Assembly: GCA_020637815.1 (NCBI GenBank)
Contig: JACKJS010000001.1
Coordinates: 1,364,001 to 1,428,000, forward strand
Length of the DNA stretch: 64,000 nucleotides
From: Hyphomicrobiaceae bacterium
GTDB lineage: Bacteria; Pseudomonadota; Alphaproteobacteria; Rhizobiales; Methyloligellaceae
Direction of reading: 5' to 3'
The notes under the pieces: generated by a model
What the model was told of the DNA's origin: nothing
The model's input: the letters and a program-made list of their open reading frames with translations, nothing else
Database searches by the model: none
Shown here: positions 9,901 through 17,839 of the stretch, one piece after another
How the letters are laid out: the number at the start of each line of letters is the position of its first letter
Position numbering within the stretch: the first letter of the stretch is position 1
Position numbers and translations under genes: made by a program

Positions 9901-10077
9901 GACGATCTCCGCGGACGCGCCGGGGTATTGCGCCGTCACTTGGATCGAGGGCGGAGCGATATCAGGATATTGGGCGATCGGCAGGCTGAAATAGGCGACA
10001 GCACCGACAAGCGTGATGATGATCGAGATGACGGCGGCGAAGATCGGCCGATCGATGAAAAAGTGCGAAAGCTTCAT
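6916..10077 (-). CDS. RND efflux permease, hydrophobe/amphiphile type (AcrB-like)
   Basis: A 1053-residue inner-membrane pump, the usual length for the HAE1 class. It begins MKLSHFFIDRPIFAAVISII. Transmembrane helix 4 carries the proton-relay aspartate pair in GIVVDDAIVVVENVERN. The helix-10 lysine lies in LAAKNAILIVEFARQ. Two large periplasmic loops with porter-domain signatures (QYPDIAPPSIQVTAQYPGA, PNQDLGYLINIIQLPPGAS) are present. It exports drugs, dyes or other amphiphiles in exchange for protons. The start codon overlaps the adaptor-gene stop by four bases. No TolC-type outer-membrane factor or repressor is adjacent, so a shared channel elsewhere in the genome is probable. Confidence 0.95.
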   Translation of the reverse strand: MKLSHFFIDRPIFAAVISIIITLVGAVAYFSLPIAQYPDIAPPSIQVTAQYPGASAEIVANTVATPIEQEVNGVDDMIYMTSQSTGDGSMSLTVTFKLGTNLDTAQVLVQNRVAIATPRLPEEVRSLGVQVVKQSPDLMMVIHLSSPDDTRDLLYISNYATLHVKDVLSRVDGVGNVTIFGARDYSMRVWLDPDKLASRNLTAGDVLNALRGQNVQVAAGVINQPPVPQPGAFQLNVETQGRLTSPEDFGNIIVKAEGQGRVVRVRDVARVELGAADYNRNGYLDGRVAIPMGIFQRPGSNALETAAAVEAAMEELSKSFPNGLRYDIVYNPTVFISDSIEAVIHTMFEAVILVVLVIVIFLQTWRASLIPIVAIPISLVGTFTVLSALGYSLNNLSLFGLVLAIGIVVDDAIVVVENVERNIREGLAPREAAYRTMDEVGTALIAMTLVVCAVFIPTVFLSGILGQFFRQFAVTIATATLISLVVSLTLSPALCALLFKPHGEHKKKSLIGRGLDGAFGWFNTGFDWVSTRYGTLTGRLLRVSGIMLAIYAGLVGLTVYQFRAAPTGFIPNQDLGYLINIIQLPPGASLSRTNDVALKVTKIALETPGVAHAVPIVGLDGATFTTASNAAVVFTPLDSFNERAKNGLTAEAISGALNQGFASVKDAFVLSISPPPVRGIGTTGGFKMQVQDTKGSPLPQLEAVAQELVAKANQDPGLSRVFTTFNTRTPSVYADIDRVRAEMLGVNADDIFQTLEVYLGSQYVNDFNFLGRTYRVTAQADGEYRQDLHAISQLKARNVDGEMVPLGSVASFRDITGAYRVQHFNLFPAAAVQGGTMPGFSSGYGLEAMERLANEVLPEGYSYQWTELAFQEKQAGDTAIFVFAAAVVFVFLLLAAQYESWGLPLAVILIVPMCLLAAVSGLLLRGMDVNILGQIGFVVLIALAAKNAILIVEFARQNEEEGQDLVQAVVNAARVRLRPILMTALAFILGVVPLVIATGAGSEMRQSLGTAVFFGMLGVTAFGLIFTPIFYSLVRRSGSSRKASADASAKPAG

Positions 10078-11396
10078 TTTTGTTCGGCGGTCTCTTTGCC
10101 TCGATGTCCGATTTCGCCCGGCTCCGGCGTGACCTTCTGGCCGGGGCGCGCTCTCAGAAGTCCATTGATGATGACGTCGTCTTCAGGCGTGATCCCGGTA
10201 CGAACGATGCGCAAACCGTCCTCGGTCACCGCTCCGAGTTCGACGGGTTTCGGAACCACGGTTCCGTCCTTCGTCACGGTGAAGAGCAGCTTTGTCGACT
10301 GATCCGTGACCACGGCCGCGTCTGGCACGAGCATGGTCGGCCTTTCCTGGGACATCGGGACGCGCACCCGGCCGAACTGTCCTGGCGTGATGAACAATTC
10401 CGGATTGGGGAAAGAGGCTCTGACCCGGATCGTGCCCGACGTGCGATTGAATTGGTTGTCGACGAAATCGATCGTGCCTTTGAGCGGCCAGTTCTTCTCG
10501 TCCATGAGTTGGCCCTGCACGGCGACGCCACCGGAGCGCGCCGATTCCACTTCACCCTTTTGGATCAGCCGCTTGTAGGTCATGGCGTCGCCCTCGCTGA
10601 CATTGAAGGTCAGCCAAATCGGATCGAGAGAGACGATGGTGGTCAGCAAGGTCGTTCCGCCGGTTCCACCGATCACAAGGTTGCCGATGCTGACCTCGTG
10701 ACGTCCGACCCGCCCAGAGACCGGTGCCAGAACCCGCGTATAATCGAGATTGAGCTGCGCTTCCTCCACGGCGGCGCGGGCTCTGTCCCGCGCGGCGGTC
10801 GCATTCTTCACTTCCGCGGCACGTTCGTCGAAAGCCTGCTCCGACGCGAAGTCCTTCTTGCGCAGTTCCGCCGTGCGTTCCAACTGCACCTTGGCAAGAT
10901 CGAGTTCTGCTTCGGCCTGAGCCAATTGAGCCTTGGCCGAATCGAGCGCAATCTCGAACGGGCGCGGTTCGATAACGAAAAGTAGGTCTCCCTTCTCCAC
11001 CAATTCGCCGTCGTTGAAATGAACCGACTCTAGATAGCCGCTCACACGCGCCCGGATCTCGACCGCATCCGGCGCTTCGAATTGGCCGGTGAAGTCGCTC
11101 CACTCGCGCAGTTTTTCGATGAGCGGCTTGGAGACCGTGACGGGCGGCGCCGGAGGCGGCGCGGCCTGCGTGGTAGCCTGTTGGGCTTCTTGCGGCGCGG
11201 CCATATAGCGGTAGGCGATGGCGGCAGCGGCAAGTACGGCCAGCGTAATCAACAAGATCCGCCCGCCGCGCCGCGACGGCGACGGCGTTTGCACGTCCTT
11301 CGACGCACTGTTCGATTCCGGCTCACCCGAGGCCGGCTGGGTACGTTCCTTGGGCTCGGCTGCCCCGTGCTTGGCGCTTTCGTTTCTCTGCTGCAT
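10074..11396 (-). CDS. RND efflux periplasmic adaptor (AcrA/MexE family)
   Basis: I chose the ATG at 11396 (440 residues). The frame is open to 11528, but the extra 44 residues have no family features. A cytosolic tail of about 45 polar residues leads to one membrane helix (GGRILLITLAVLAAAAIAYR), then a Pro/Ala/Gln linker. The adaptor body starts at PPVTVSKPLIEKLREWSDFT. A biotinyl-lipoyl-like half (IRARVSGYLESVHFNDGELV), an alpha hairpin with coiled-coil heptads and the matching second half (YTRVLAPVSGRVGRHEVSIG) follow. It couples the RND pump to an outer-membrane channel. There is no clear Shine-Dalgarno motif before 11396, so the start is moderately certain. Confidence 0.9.
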   Translation of the reverse strand: MQQRNESAKHGAAEPKERTQPASGEPESNSASKDVQTPSPSRRGGRILLITLAVLAAAAIAYRYMAAPQEAQQATTQAAPPPAPPVTVSKPLIEKLREWSDFTGQFEAPDAVEIRARVSGYLESVHFNDGELVEKGDLLFVIEPRPFEIALDSAKAQLAQAEAELDLAKVQLERTAELRKKDFASEQAFDERAAEVKNATAARDRARAAVEEAQLNLDYTRVLAPVSGRVGRHEVSIGNLVIGGTGGTTLLTTIVSLDPIWLTFNVSEGDAMTYKRLIQKGEVESARSGGVAVQGQLMDEKNWPLKGTIDFVDNQFNRTSGTIRVRASFPNPELFITPGQFGRVRVPMSQERPTMLVPDAAVVTDQSTKLLFTVTKDGTVVPKPVELGAVTEDGLRIVRTGITPEDDVIINGLLRARPGQKVTPEPGEIGHRGKETAEQK

Positions 11397-11636
11397 TCTG
11401 AAATCTCGGGAGGCTGGCTTCCGGAGTTCGCGAGTCCGGCCGGACTCGCAAACTTCACCATGGACGAAGCACTTTATCTCATCCGGGAGCACTAACACAT
11501 AGACCGAAAGTGCGCGACCCCATGGCACAGCAACGAAAAAGCCAAATATTTGAAAGAGCTTAGGGTGATTTCACACCAATTTGACCACCCTTGCCCGCAA
11601 AGGGCCTCATTTGACCGGCGAGGCGCACTCTCATGG
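11397..11636. promoter_or_regulatory. Divergent intergenic region, efflux operon and sugar cluster
   Basis: A 240-base gap separates the two oppositely oriented transcription units and must hold both promoters if the chosen starts are right. It includes an A/T-richer patch around 11525-11580. I see no convincing operator or riboswitch here. Confidence 0.35.
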
Positions 11637-12971
11637 ATGCCGCCGATGCCTTGGCGCCGCGCTGGATATCTCACCGTTCTCACTTGCCTTGTCCTTTCCG
11701 GCTGTGGCGATCAGGCAACCCTGCCGGTCGAAGCCGGTACCGGACCGAACCCGCAACTGCCCGCGCCGGTCGAGACGCTATTGCCCACCGTCGTCGTCGC
11801 TGAAGCCACTGGGTGGCCGGATGGCGAAATCCCAAGGGCGGCCGAAGGTCTCGCGGTCAATGCATTCGCATCCGGTCTCGATCATCCGAGGATGCTCTAC
11901 GTCTTGCCCAATGGGGACGTCCTCGTTGCGGAGACTGCGGCTCCGCCGCAACCTGGCTTGACGGACAGCCTCATGGGCTGGGCCATGAAGCTCGGCATGT
12001 GGTGGGCGGGCGCCGGCGTCGCGAGTCCCAACCGAATCACACTTCTGAGGGACGCGGACGGCGACGGCGTGGCGGAGACCCGCACGCCATTCATCACGGG
12101 TCTCAATTCGCCCTACGGCATGGCGCTGATCGGCACCGACTTCTACGTCGCCAATACCGATGGAATCGTCCGGTATCCTTACACGGACGGCATCACCGAG
12201 ATCACCGCGAAGGGCGAGCGCATCGCCGCGCTTCCAGCCGGCCCAGTCAATATTCACTGGGTCAAGAATATTCTGCCGGGCCCGGACGGCGCGAAGCTCT
12301 ATGTCTCGGTCGGTTCGACCAGCAATATCGGCGAGCGCGGATTCGAAAGCGAAGAGGGCCGTGCCGCCATTCACGAGATCGACTTGTCCAGCGGAAGCTC
12401 ACGCATCTTCGCGTCGGGCTTGCGCAACCCAGTCGGTCTCGCGTTCAACCCCGATAGCGGCGCACTCTGGACGACTGTCAACGAACGGGACGAACTCGGT
12501 AGCGACCTCGTTCCCGACTACATGACCTCGGTGCGGGAGAATGGATTTTACGGTTGGCCCTATAGCTATTACGGCGAACACGTGGATACCCGCGTGACAC
12601 CGCAACGGCCGGATCTGGTGAAGGCGGCGATCGTGCCAGACTACGCGCTCGGGCCGCACACGGCTTCGCTCGGTCTCGTCTTCTATGAAGGTGCTTTGTT
12701 TCCGGAGCGGTATCGCGGCGGCGCGTTCATCGGCCAGCATGGTTCCTGGAACCGCAATCCACCGAGCGGTTACAAAGTTGTCTTCGTTCCCTTCGAAAAT
12801 GGGATGCCGTCGGGACAGCCGGAAGACATCCTGACCGGCTTCCTCAGCGAGGACGGCAAAGCCCTTGGGCGGCCCGTCGGCGTGGCCGAGGACCGGACTG
12901 GGGCGCTTCTCGTGGCCGACGATGTGGGCAATACGGTTTGGCGCGTGGCGCCAGCGGCGCAATCGCAATGA
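11637..12971 (+). CDS. PQQ-dependent sugar dehydrogenase lipoprotein (sorbosone dehydrogenase family)
   Basis: I start at the ATG at 11637 (444 residues; 11646 is also possible). The N-terminus is a lipoprotein signal with lipobox LSGC, the cysteine being about residue 23. The rest is a six-bladed propeller of the glucose/sorbosone dehydrogenase type. Blocks seen are LDHPRMLYVLPNGDVLVAE, NILPGPDGAKLYVSVGSTSN, FASGLRNPVGLAFNPDSG and VNERDELGSDLVPDYMTSV. Members oxidise sugars or related alcohols and aldehydes with a bound quinone, in the periplasm. The SGNH hydrolase and SMP-30 lactonase genes follow at short spacing on the same strand, suggesting a small sugar-acid/lactone pathway. The substrate is not deducible. 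Confidence 0.88.
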   Translation: MPPMPWRRAGYLTVLTCLVLSGCGDQATLPVEAGTGPNPQLPAPVETLLPTVVVAEATGWPDGEIPRAAEGLAVNAFASGLDHPRMLYVLPNGDVLVAETAAPPQPGLTDSLMGWAMKLGMWWAGAGVASPNRITLLRDADGDGVAETRTPFITGLNSPYGMALIGTDFYVANTDGIVRYPYTDGITEITAKGERIAALPAGPVNIHWVKNILPGPDGAKLYVSVGSTSNIGERGFESEEGRAAIHEIDLSSGSSRIFASGLRNPVGLAFNPDSGALWTTVNERDELGSDLVPDYMTSVRENGFYGWPYSYYGEHVDTRVTPQRPDLVKAAIVPDYALGPHTASLGLVFYEGALFPERYRGGAFIGQHGSWNRNPPSGYKVVFVPFENGMPSGQPEDILTGFLSEDGKALGRPVGVAEDRTGALLVADDVGNTVWRVAPAAQSQ

Positions 12972-13020
12972 ACTTTCACGACGCCGCGGGATGCGGCACG
13001 AACGAACCGAGGAGATCTGC

Positions 13021-13650
13021 GTGACGAAATCCATTCTCTGCTTCGGCGACTCCATCACCTGGGGCTACAACCCCAAGGACGGGACGCGGTTCGCGCCGGA
13101 GGACCGCTGGCCGCGTGCACTCGAAGCCGCGCTTCAGGGCCGCGCCCGGGTGATCGAGGAAGGCCTGAATGCCAGAACCGTCGCCACGGACGATCCGGCG
13201 CGACCCTTCCGCAACGGCCTCTCGATGCTGCCTCCGCTTCTTGAATCGCACGCGCCATTGGACGTCGTGGTAACGATGCTGGGGACGAACGACAGCGCGC
13301 CCTGCTACGGCCTCACAGCGGGGCGTATCGCCATCAGCAGCATGGCGATGGTCCGTGCGATCCTCGCGAGCCAGTCGGGACCCGACGGCGGCCCACCGAA
13401 AATGGTCTTGATGGCGCCGCCGACTCTTGGGTCGCTCAATCCAGAGATGGCACTGATGTATTCCGGTGGACAAGGGACGTCGCGAGGCCTCTCCGCCGCC
13501 TACCGGACCGTCGCCAACCGGTTCGGGATCGGTTTTTTCGATGCGGGCGACGTCGTGCGGGTCAGCGCCGACGACGGCGTGCATCTGGACACCGAGGATC
13601 AGCGTGCGCTCGGCGTCGCGGTCGGCAAAGTCGTGGAAGCAATGCTGTAA
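13021..13650 (+). CDS. SGNH/GDSL hydrolase (arylesterase-like)
   Basis: The GTG at 13021 has a GAGGAG site eight bases upstream and gives 209 residues; upstream codons overlap the previous gene and look non-coding. Block I holds the nucleophile in CFGDSITWGYN (Ser11). Block III is GTND at 88-91. The catalytic Asp-His pair is in DDGVHLD near the C-terminus. No signal peptide is seen, so it is cytosolic. Such enzymes hydrolyse esters or acyl groups. Placed between a sugar dehydrogenase and an SMP-30 lactonase, it may act on a sugar ester or lactone. Confidence 0.88.
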   Translation: MTKSILCFGDSITWGYNPKDGTRFAPEDRWPRALEAALQGRARVIEEGLNARTVATDDPARPFRNGLSMLPPLLESHAPLDVVVTMLGTNDSAPCYGLTAGRIAISSMAMVRAILASQSGPDGGPPKMVLMAPPTLGSLNPEMALMYSGGQGTSRGLSAAYRTVANRFGIGFFDAGDVVRVSADDGVHLDTEDQRALGVAVGKVVEAML

Positions 13651-13691
13651 AACGACGACCGCGCGGTCCCGGCGGCAAGGGAGACAGAGCA

Positions 13692-14687
13692 ATGCCGGAG
13701 AGCGGCACAGGCGATGACGAGAGCACGTTCACTGTCTTCCGTGACGGGTTCCGGACGGTTCTCGGGAAATCCTTTCGGCGACCGGTCCTGATCGAAACGA
13801 ACGCTCATGAGGGTCCCGTCTATGCGCGCGCCGAGCACGCGCTCTATTTCACGACGGTGCCCGAACCCGGCCCCAAGAATATCGCGATCATGCGCCTTCC
13901 TCTTGCGGGCGACACCTTTCCCTTCACGGCCGGGCCGCTCGAAGTGGTGCGTCAGCCGTCGAACATGGCCAATGGAATGTGCCTCGATCGCAAGGGACGG
14001 CTCGTGATCTGCGAGCAAGGTACAACGACCGAACACGCGCGGATCGCCCGCATGGATCTCAAAACCCGCCAGATCGAGTCGGTGGCTGACCGATGGCGGG
14101 GCCTTCCCTTCAACTCACCGAACGATGTGGTCGTGAAGTCGGACGGAACCGTGTGGTTCACCGATCCGGACTATGGCGCGATCCAAGGCTTCAAGCCGAA
14201 GCCCGAAAGCGGCGTCTTCGTCTACCGCCACGATCCGGCGACCGGCGAAACCGCCGTGGTGGCGGACTCGTTCAACAAGCCGAACGGCCTCGCCTTCTCT
14301 CCCGACGAGGGTGTGCTTTACGTGACAGACACGGGCGCGAATCAGGCGCCGGGAACCTATTTTCCGAACCTACCGCATCACATCCGCGCATTCGACGTGC
14401 ATAACGGCCGGCATCTTCAGGGAGATAGACTGTTCGCCGTCGTCAGTCCCGGGTGTCCCGACGGACTCAAGTTGGACACCAAAGGGCGGGTCTATACGTC
14501 TTCGGCGACGGGCGTTCAGGTCTTCTCGCCGGACGGCGACCTGCTCGGCGAGATCGCCGCGCCGGGCGTCGCCAATTTCACCTTCGGCGGACCCAAGAAC
14601 GACGTTCTGTTCATTCTCGGCGACACGAAAATTTGGCAAGCGAAGCTGAAGGCGAAGGGCGCCGCACGTCCAACCGCGGGAGGCTAG
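13692..14687 (+). CDS. SMP-30/gluconolactonase/LRE family protein
   Basis: A 331-residue six-bladed propeller protein without a signal peptide. Diagnostic segments are EGPVYARAEHALYFTTVPEP with the metal-binding Glu, NGMCLDRKGRLVICEQG, NSPNDVVVKSDGTVWFTDPD and NGLAFSPDEGVLYVTDTG. The conserved Asn and Asp residues for the divalent metal are present. These enzymes open sugar lactones such as gluconolactone. It is the third gene of the plus-strand cluster after the dehydrogenase and the SGNH hydrolase. The hydrolysis of a lactone produced by the dehydrogenase is a natural but unproven reading. Its stop overlaps the end of the convergent gene by four bases. Confidence 0.9.
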   Translation: MPESGTGDDESTFTVFRDGFRTVLGKSFRRPVLIETNAHEGPVYARAEHALYFTTVPEPGPKNIAIMRLPLAGDTFPFTAGPLEVVRQPSNMANGMCLDRKGRLVICEQGTTTEHARIARMDLKTRQIESVADRWRGLPFNSPNDVVVKSDGTVWFTDPDYGAIQGFKPKPESGVFVYRHDPATGETAVVADSFNKPNGLAFSPDEGVLYVTDTGANQAPGTYFPNLPHHIRAFDVHNGRHLQGDRLFAVVSPGCPDGLKLDTKGRVYTSSATGVQVFSPDGDLLGEIAAPGVANFTFGGPKNDVLFILGDTKIWQAKLKAKGAARPTAGG

Positions 14688-15154
14688 CGCCGGGTCAGCG
14701 TGAACTCGCCGTCGCCTCTCGAGCTCGTAAAGGTCACGGTCTGTGTTTCGCCGTCGCCGTCTATGACGACGCGAACGCGGCCGGTCACGTCGTATTGGGT
14801 CAAATTGAATTCACCGGTATAGACGCCCGGACGGACTTCCAGGAGTTGCCCGGTCTGGCTCATCTTTTTCGACGTGGACGCGCACAGGGCCTCGACACCG
14901 TAAACCTTGGCGCTTTCCTGCCTGTAGCTCACCCGGCAACGGACCTTCTCCGTCGGTCCTTGCACGTCCGTGACCGTGCCTTCGCCGCTCCAATCTCCTG
15001 CGAGCGCAGTGGCCGAAGCGGCGTTTCCGGGGACAATGGCCGCGAACGGCGCAAGGAACGCGAACCCCAACAGAGCGCGGATGGGGAAACGCCCCGAACC
15101 TCGCGTTGGCTGCACCGATACCAAGCGGCCGCTACGGCTCATCTTCGCTTGCAT
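14684..15154 (-). CDS. Secreted protein of unknown function
   Basis: The ATG at 15154 is preceded by a GGAGGA site with six-base spacing, giving 156 residues; the frame stays open to 15211. A basic N-terminus leads to a hydrophobic helix (RALLGFAFLAPFAAIVPG) and an Ala-rich cleavage region. The mature part begins LAGDWSGEGTVTDVQGPTE. It looks like a small beta-sandwich of about 100 residues with two cysteines (VRCRVSY and EALCAST) that could form a disulfide. I do not recognise a characterised family. It stands convergent to the lactonase gene and upstream of no obvious partner. Confidence 0.7.
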   Translation of the reverse strand: MQAKMSRSGRLVSVQPTRGSGRFPIRALLGFAFLAPFAAIVPGNAASATALAGDWSGEGTVTDVQGPTEKVRCRVSYRQESAKVYGVEALCASTSKKMSQTGQLLEVRPGVYTGEFNLTQYDVTGRVRVVIDGDGETQTVTFTSSRGDGEFTLTRR

Positions 15155-15207
15155 GAAAATCCTCCACAGAGTGCCCAAGGCATGATGGAGCGGGGCTTGA
15201 TCCGCCA

Positions 15208-17493
15208 TCACTGCCGCGATTCCCCCTTCTTTACCGGACCACCTTCCAGAATTGCAATCGTTGCAGGCAGGATTAGCAGGTTCGCCAACAGGGCCGTGGC
15301 CAGAAGTAGGATCGCGACTTCGCCGAAAAGACGCAGATTGGGCAGCTGACTCAAGAGGGTTGCGGCAAATCCGGAGATGAGGACGATCGTCCCCACCGCC
15401 AAAACCGGACCGATCGTCGCGATCGTTTCATCGAGTGCGGTGACGACGTCCCGGCCATGGGTTCGCATCAGGCCGTAATAATTCAGAATATGGATCGTGT
15501 TGTCGACGGCGATACCGAAGCCGATCGTAAACGCGACCACGCTGGTGAATTGCAGCCCGAGTCCCGTAAGGTAGAGCACACTGCCGACGACCACGATGGG
15601 CAGGAGGTTGGGCAGGATGCAGTAGAGGCCCGCGCGCACAGACCGGAAGACCACCCCGACCAGGATGATATTGAGGGCGATCGCCAATAAGAGACTTCGG
15701 TTCAGTTGCGCGATCATCTCGTAGCTGGCCTTCGCGGATAGAGCCGATAGGCCCGTGACGGTGAACGTCACATCGGGATTTGCAGCTCGCAGCCCGTCGA
15801 GCTTCTTCTCCGCCTCCTTCACGACGGGTAGAAGTTCGGCGGCATCGACCCCTGGGAAGTAGCCCGTGACGAGCGTGGAATCGTGGTCGAAGGAAACGAT
15901 GCGCGAGACCAACGGCGACTTGGATTCCCGCAACAGACTGAAGAACTTGTCTCGCGTCATCGAGCCGGCTACTGCCCAGTCTTGGAGGCTCGCCAGGGAC
16001 GTCACGCTACGTATAAACGGCAGCCCAGCGACGATCCGGTCGACCTTCCTCACCAGTTCGACATTTTCGGGCGAATCGATTTGCGTGCCGGACGGCCATT
16101 GGATGTGGACGAGCAGCGTCTCCGTTCCGGCGAGATGCTCGTCGATGGCATTCATGGTGAGGTGCGCCGGGCTACGCTCCGGCAGGTACTCCCGGTACTG
16201 ATAGCGCGGGTTGATCGCGATGTAGAGCGCGCCGGCGACGAGCGTTAGGAGCAGGCCGCTTATCAGGACCTTTCGCGGATGAGCCATCGTGAAGCGGCCC
16301 ATCTTTTGGCAGCAGGTCCCGGCGGTACCGAATGCAAAGTCGACATTACGGCCGAGATTCCGTTTCGAGTGGACGCGCGAAAGGAGCACATAGGCCAAGG
16401 ACGGCACGACGATGATTGTCACGAGATAGGCGATTGCGGTTCCGATCGCGGCGGTCAACCCAAAGCCCGCCACCAGCCTGAGCGGAACGAGCGTCAACGA
16501 AAACAGCGCGATCGCCGTCGTCATCGACGCAAGAACGCATGCCGGACCGATCTCGCGAATGGACCTTTCGATCGCATCGTGGACGGTCGCGCCATGCCCC
16601 AGCTCGCGCCTCATCTTGAAAAGCAGGTGCAAGGAGCTTGCGACGACGAGGACAATCACCAGCGCCGGCACGACGCCGGTCATGACATCGACCTCGGTAC
16701 CCCGCAACGCCGTCGTTCCGCTCAGCCATATCACCGCGATGATCGAGGGGAGCGCCGCGATGCAGACATAGATCGGTCTGTGGAAGAACAGCCAGGAGAT
16801 CAGCAGGACGATAAAAAAGCCAACGAGAATGAAGGTCAGCTGGTCCTGCATGAGCGTCGACACGATCTCGAGGCGCAAGAACGAAATGCCCGAATATTGA
16901 ACCTTCAGGTCCGTTCCCTTGAGCATTTTCTCCGTGACGCTCCGGAGCTCGTTGGCCACGACCTTCAGATCGTCGATATCCGGTTGCGGTTCCATGGCGA
17001 TGACGATGAGCGTCGTCGTCGTGTCCGGCGAGAGCAGCTTACCCGAGGCGAGCGGGTGGTGCAGAATCGCCTCGCGGACCGTGGGCAGGTCCGTCTGCGT
17101 AAGCTTCAGCGGAAAGAGGGGCTCGGCACCGCCTTCGGCGTCGGGCGGATAGCGTGCCGAGAACATCGAGACGACGTCCCTGACGCCGTCCACGAAGCTC
17201 AGCTCAAGGTGGAGGTCGCGCAGGCGCTCGAGATTTTTGACCGTGAACAGATCGTCGGCATGGATCAGCAGCAGGACGTCCTGCCCGCTGTCGGGATATT
17301 GCTCTTCGACCAGCTGGAACCTGGCGTAATCGGCAGTTCCCGAACGGAAGATCTCGCGGACATCGCTGGAGAAACCGACCTTGGTCGAGGCATAGGCGAG
17401 CGGGATCGTAAGTAAGGCGACAAGCAGAAGCGTGGCGCGTGGAAAGCGCAGCGCGATCAAGCCGATCTTCTCGAGCCCAAAACCCGCGGTCAT
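15208..17493 (-). CDS. MMPL/RND superfamily exporter
   Basis: A 761-residue membrane protein with the MMPL layout: one N-terminal helix, a periplasmic domain, five helices, a second periplasmic domain and five helices. The first helix is followed by the characteristic VGFSSDVREIFRSG and EEQYPDSGQDVLLLIHAD. TM4 has TGVVPALVIVLVVASSLHLL; the matching second half has FTIGFGIAVDNTIHILNYYG with the proton-relay aspartate. Such proteins move lipids or other hydrophobic compounds. At 761 residues it is shorter than the hopanoid transporter HpnN, and no hpn genes are near. No adaptor gene adjoins it. Confidence 0.88.
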   Translation of the reverse strand: MTAGFGLEKIGLIALRFPRATLLLVALLTIPLAYASTKVGFSSDVREIFRSGTADYARFQLVEEQYPDSGQDVLLLIHADDLFTVKNLERLRDLHLELSFVDGVRDVVSMFSARYPPDAEGGAEPLFPLKLTQTDLPTVREAILHHPLASGKLLSPDTTTTLIVIAMEPQPDIDDLKVVANELRSVTEKMLKGTDLKVQYSGISFLRLEIVSTLMQDQLTFILVGFFIVLLISWLFFHRPIYVCIAALPSIIAVIWLSGTTALRGTEVDVMTGVVPALVIVLVVASSLHLLFKMRRELGHGATVHDAIERSIREIGPACVLASMTTAIALFSLTLVPLRLVAGFGLTAAIGTAIAYLVTIIVVPSLAYVLLSRVHSKRNLGRNVDFAFGTAGTCCQKMGRFTMAHPRKVLISGLLLTLVAGALYIAINPRYQYREYLPERSPAHLTMNAIDEHLAGTETLLVHIQWPSGTQIDSPENVELVRKVDRIVAGLPFIRSVTSLASLQDWAVAGSMTRDKFFSLLRESKSPLVSRIVSFDHDSTLVTGYFPGVDAAELLPVVKEAEKKLDGLRAANPDVTFTVTGLSALSAKASYEMIAQLNRSLLLAIALNIILVGVVFRSVRAGLYCILPNLLPIVVVGSVLYLTGLGLQFTSVVAFTIGFGIAVDNTIHILNYYGLMRTHGRDVVTALDETIATIGPVLAVGTIVLISGFAATLLSQLPNLRLFGEVAILLLATALLANLLILPATIAILEGGPVKKGESRQ

Positions 17494-17839
17494 CCGGCGC
17501 GGAGTCTCCCTGGCCTCGAAATGGGCTGTATCGCCGACATCGCACTTTCCCCCACTATGGCCACCCTAGCCGGCAGCCCGCGCGAATCCGAGGATCGCGC
17601 GCCCCATCGAGCCATTAGAGCACGAGCGAGGGTGCGATGCCCAGGGGCCGATTTGGACAATGGGGCCGATTTGGACAACTGAAACGCCGACTTAGCATCG
17701 AATAGCGTTAGGTTGATCTCCCTTGAGCGCGAATTGAGACGTAAGAGAGGCCTTGAGGCGAGATTTAAGGCAGTTTCGGCTCCAGGCCCGGCGCCGCGGC
17801 CCAGAGAGGTTCATCCGTGAAGTCCCGAGGTGTGCAACC
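17494..17839. other. Intergenic region, no gene recognised
   Basis: A 346-base gap between the divergent MMPL and methyltransferase genes. Open frames here are short and lack ribosome sites. The region contains the tandem repeat listed at 17644-17678 and presumably both promoters. Confidence 0.4.
17644..17678. repeat. Two-copy tandem repeat, 18-bp period
   Basis: GGGGCCGATTTGGACAA occurs twice, at 17644-17660 and 17662-17678, separated by one T. The bases just before and into the first copy (TGCCCAGGGGC) match the 3' end of the tRNA-Phe gene at 41.2 kb; see findings. Confidence 0.85.

Noticed and set aside
16279..17415. A 378-codon frame antisense to the MMPL gene
   Set aside because: Shadow of the transporter; repetitive Arg/Asp/His composition.
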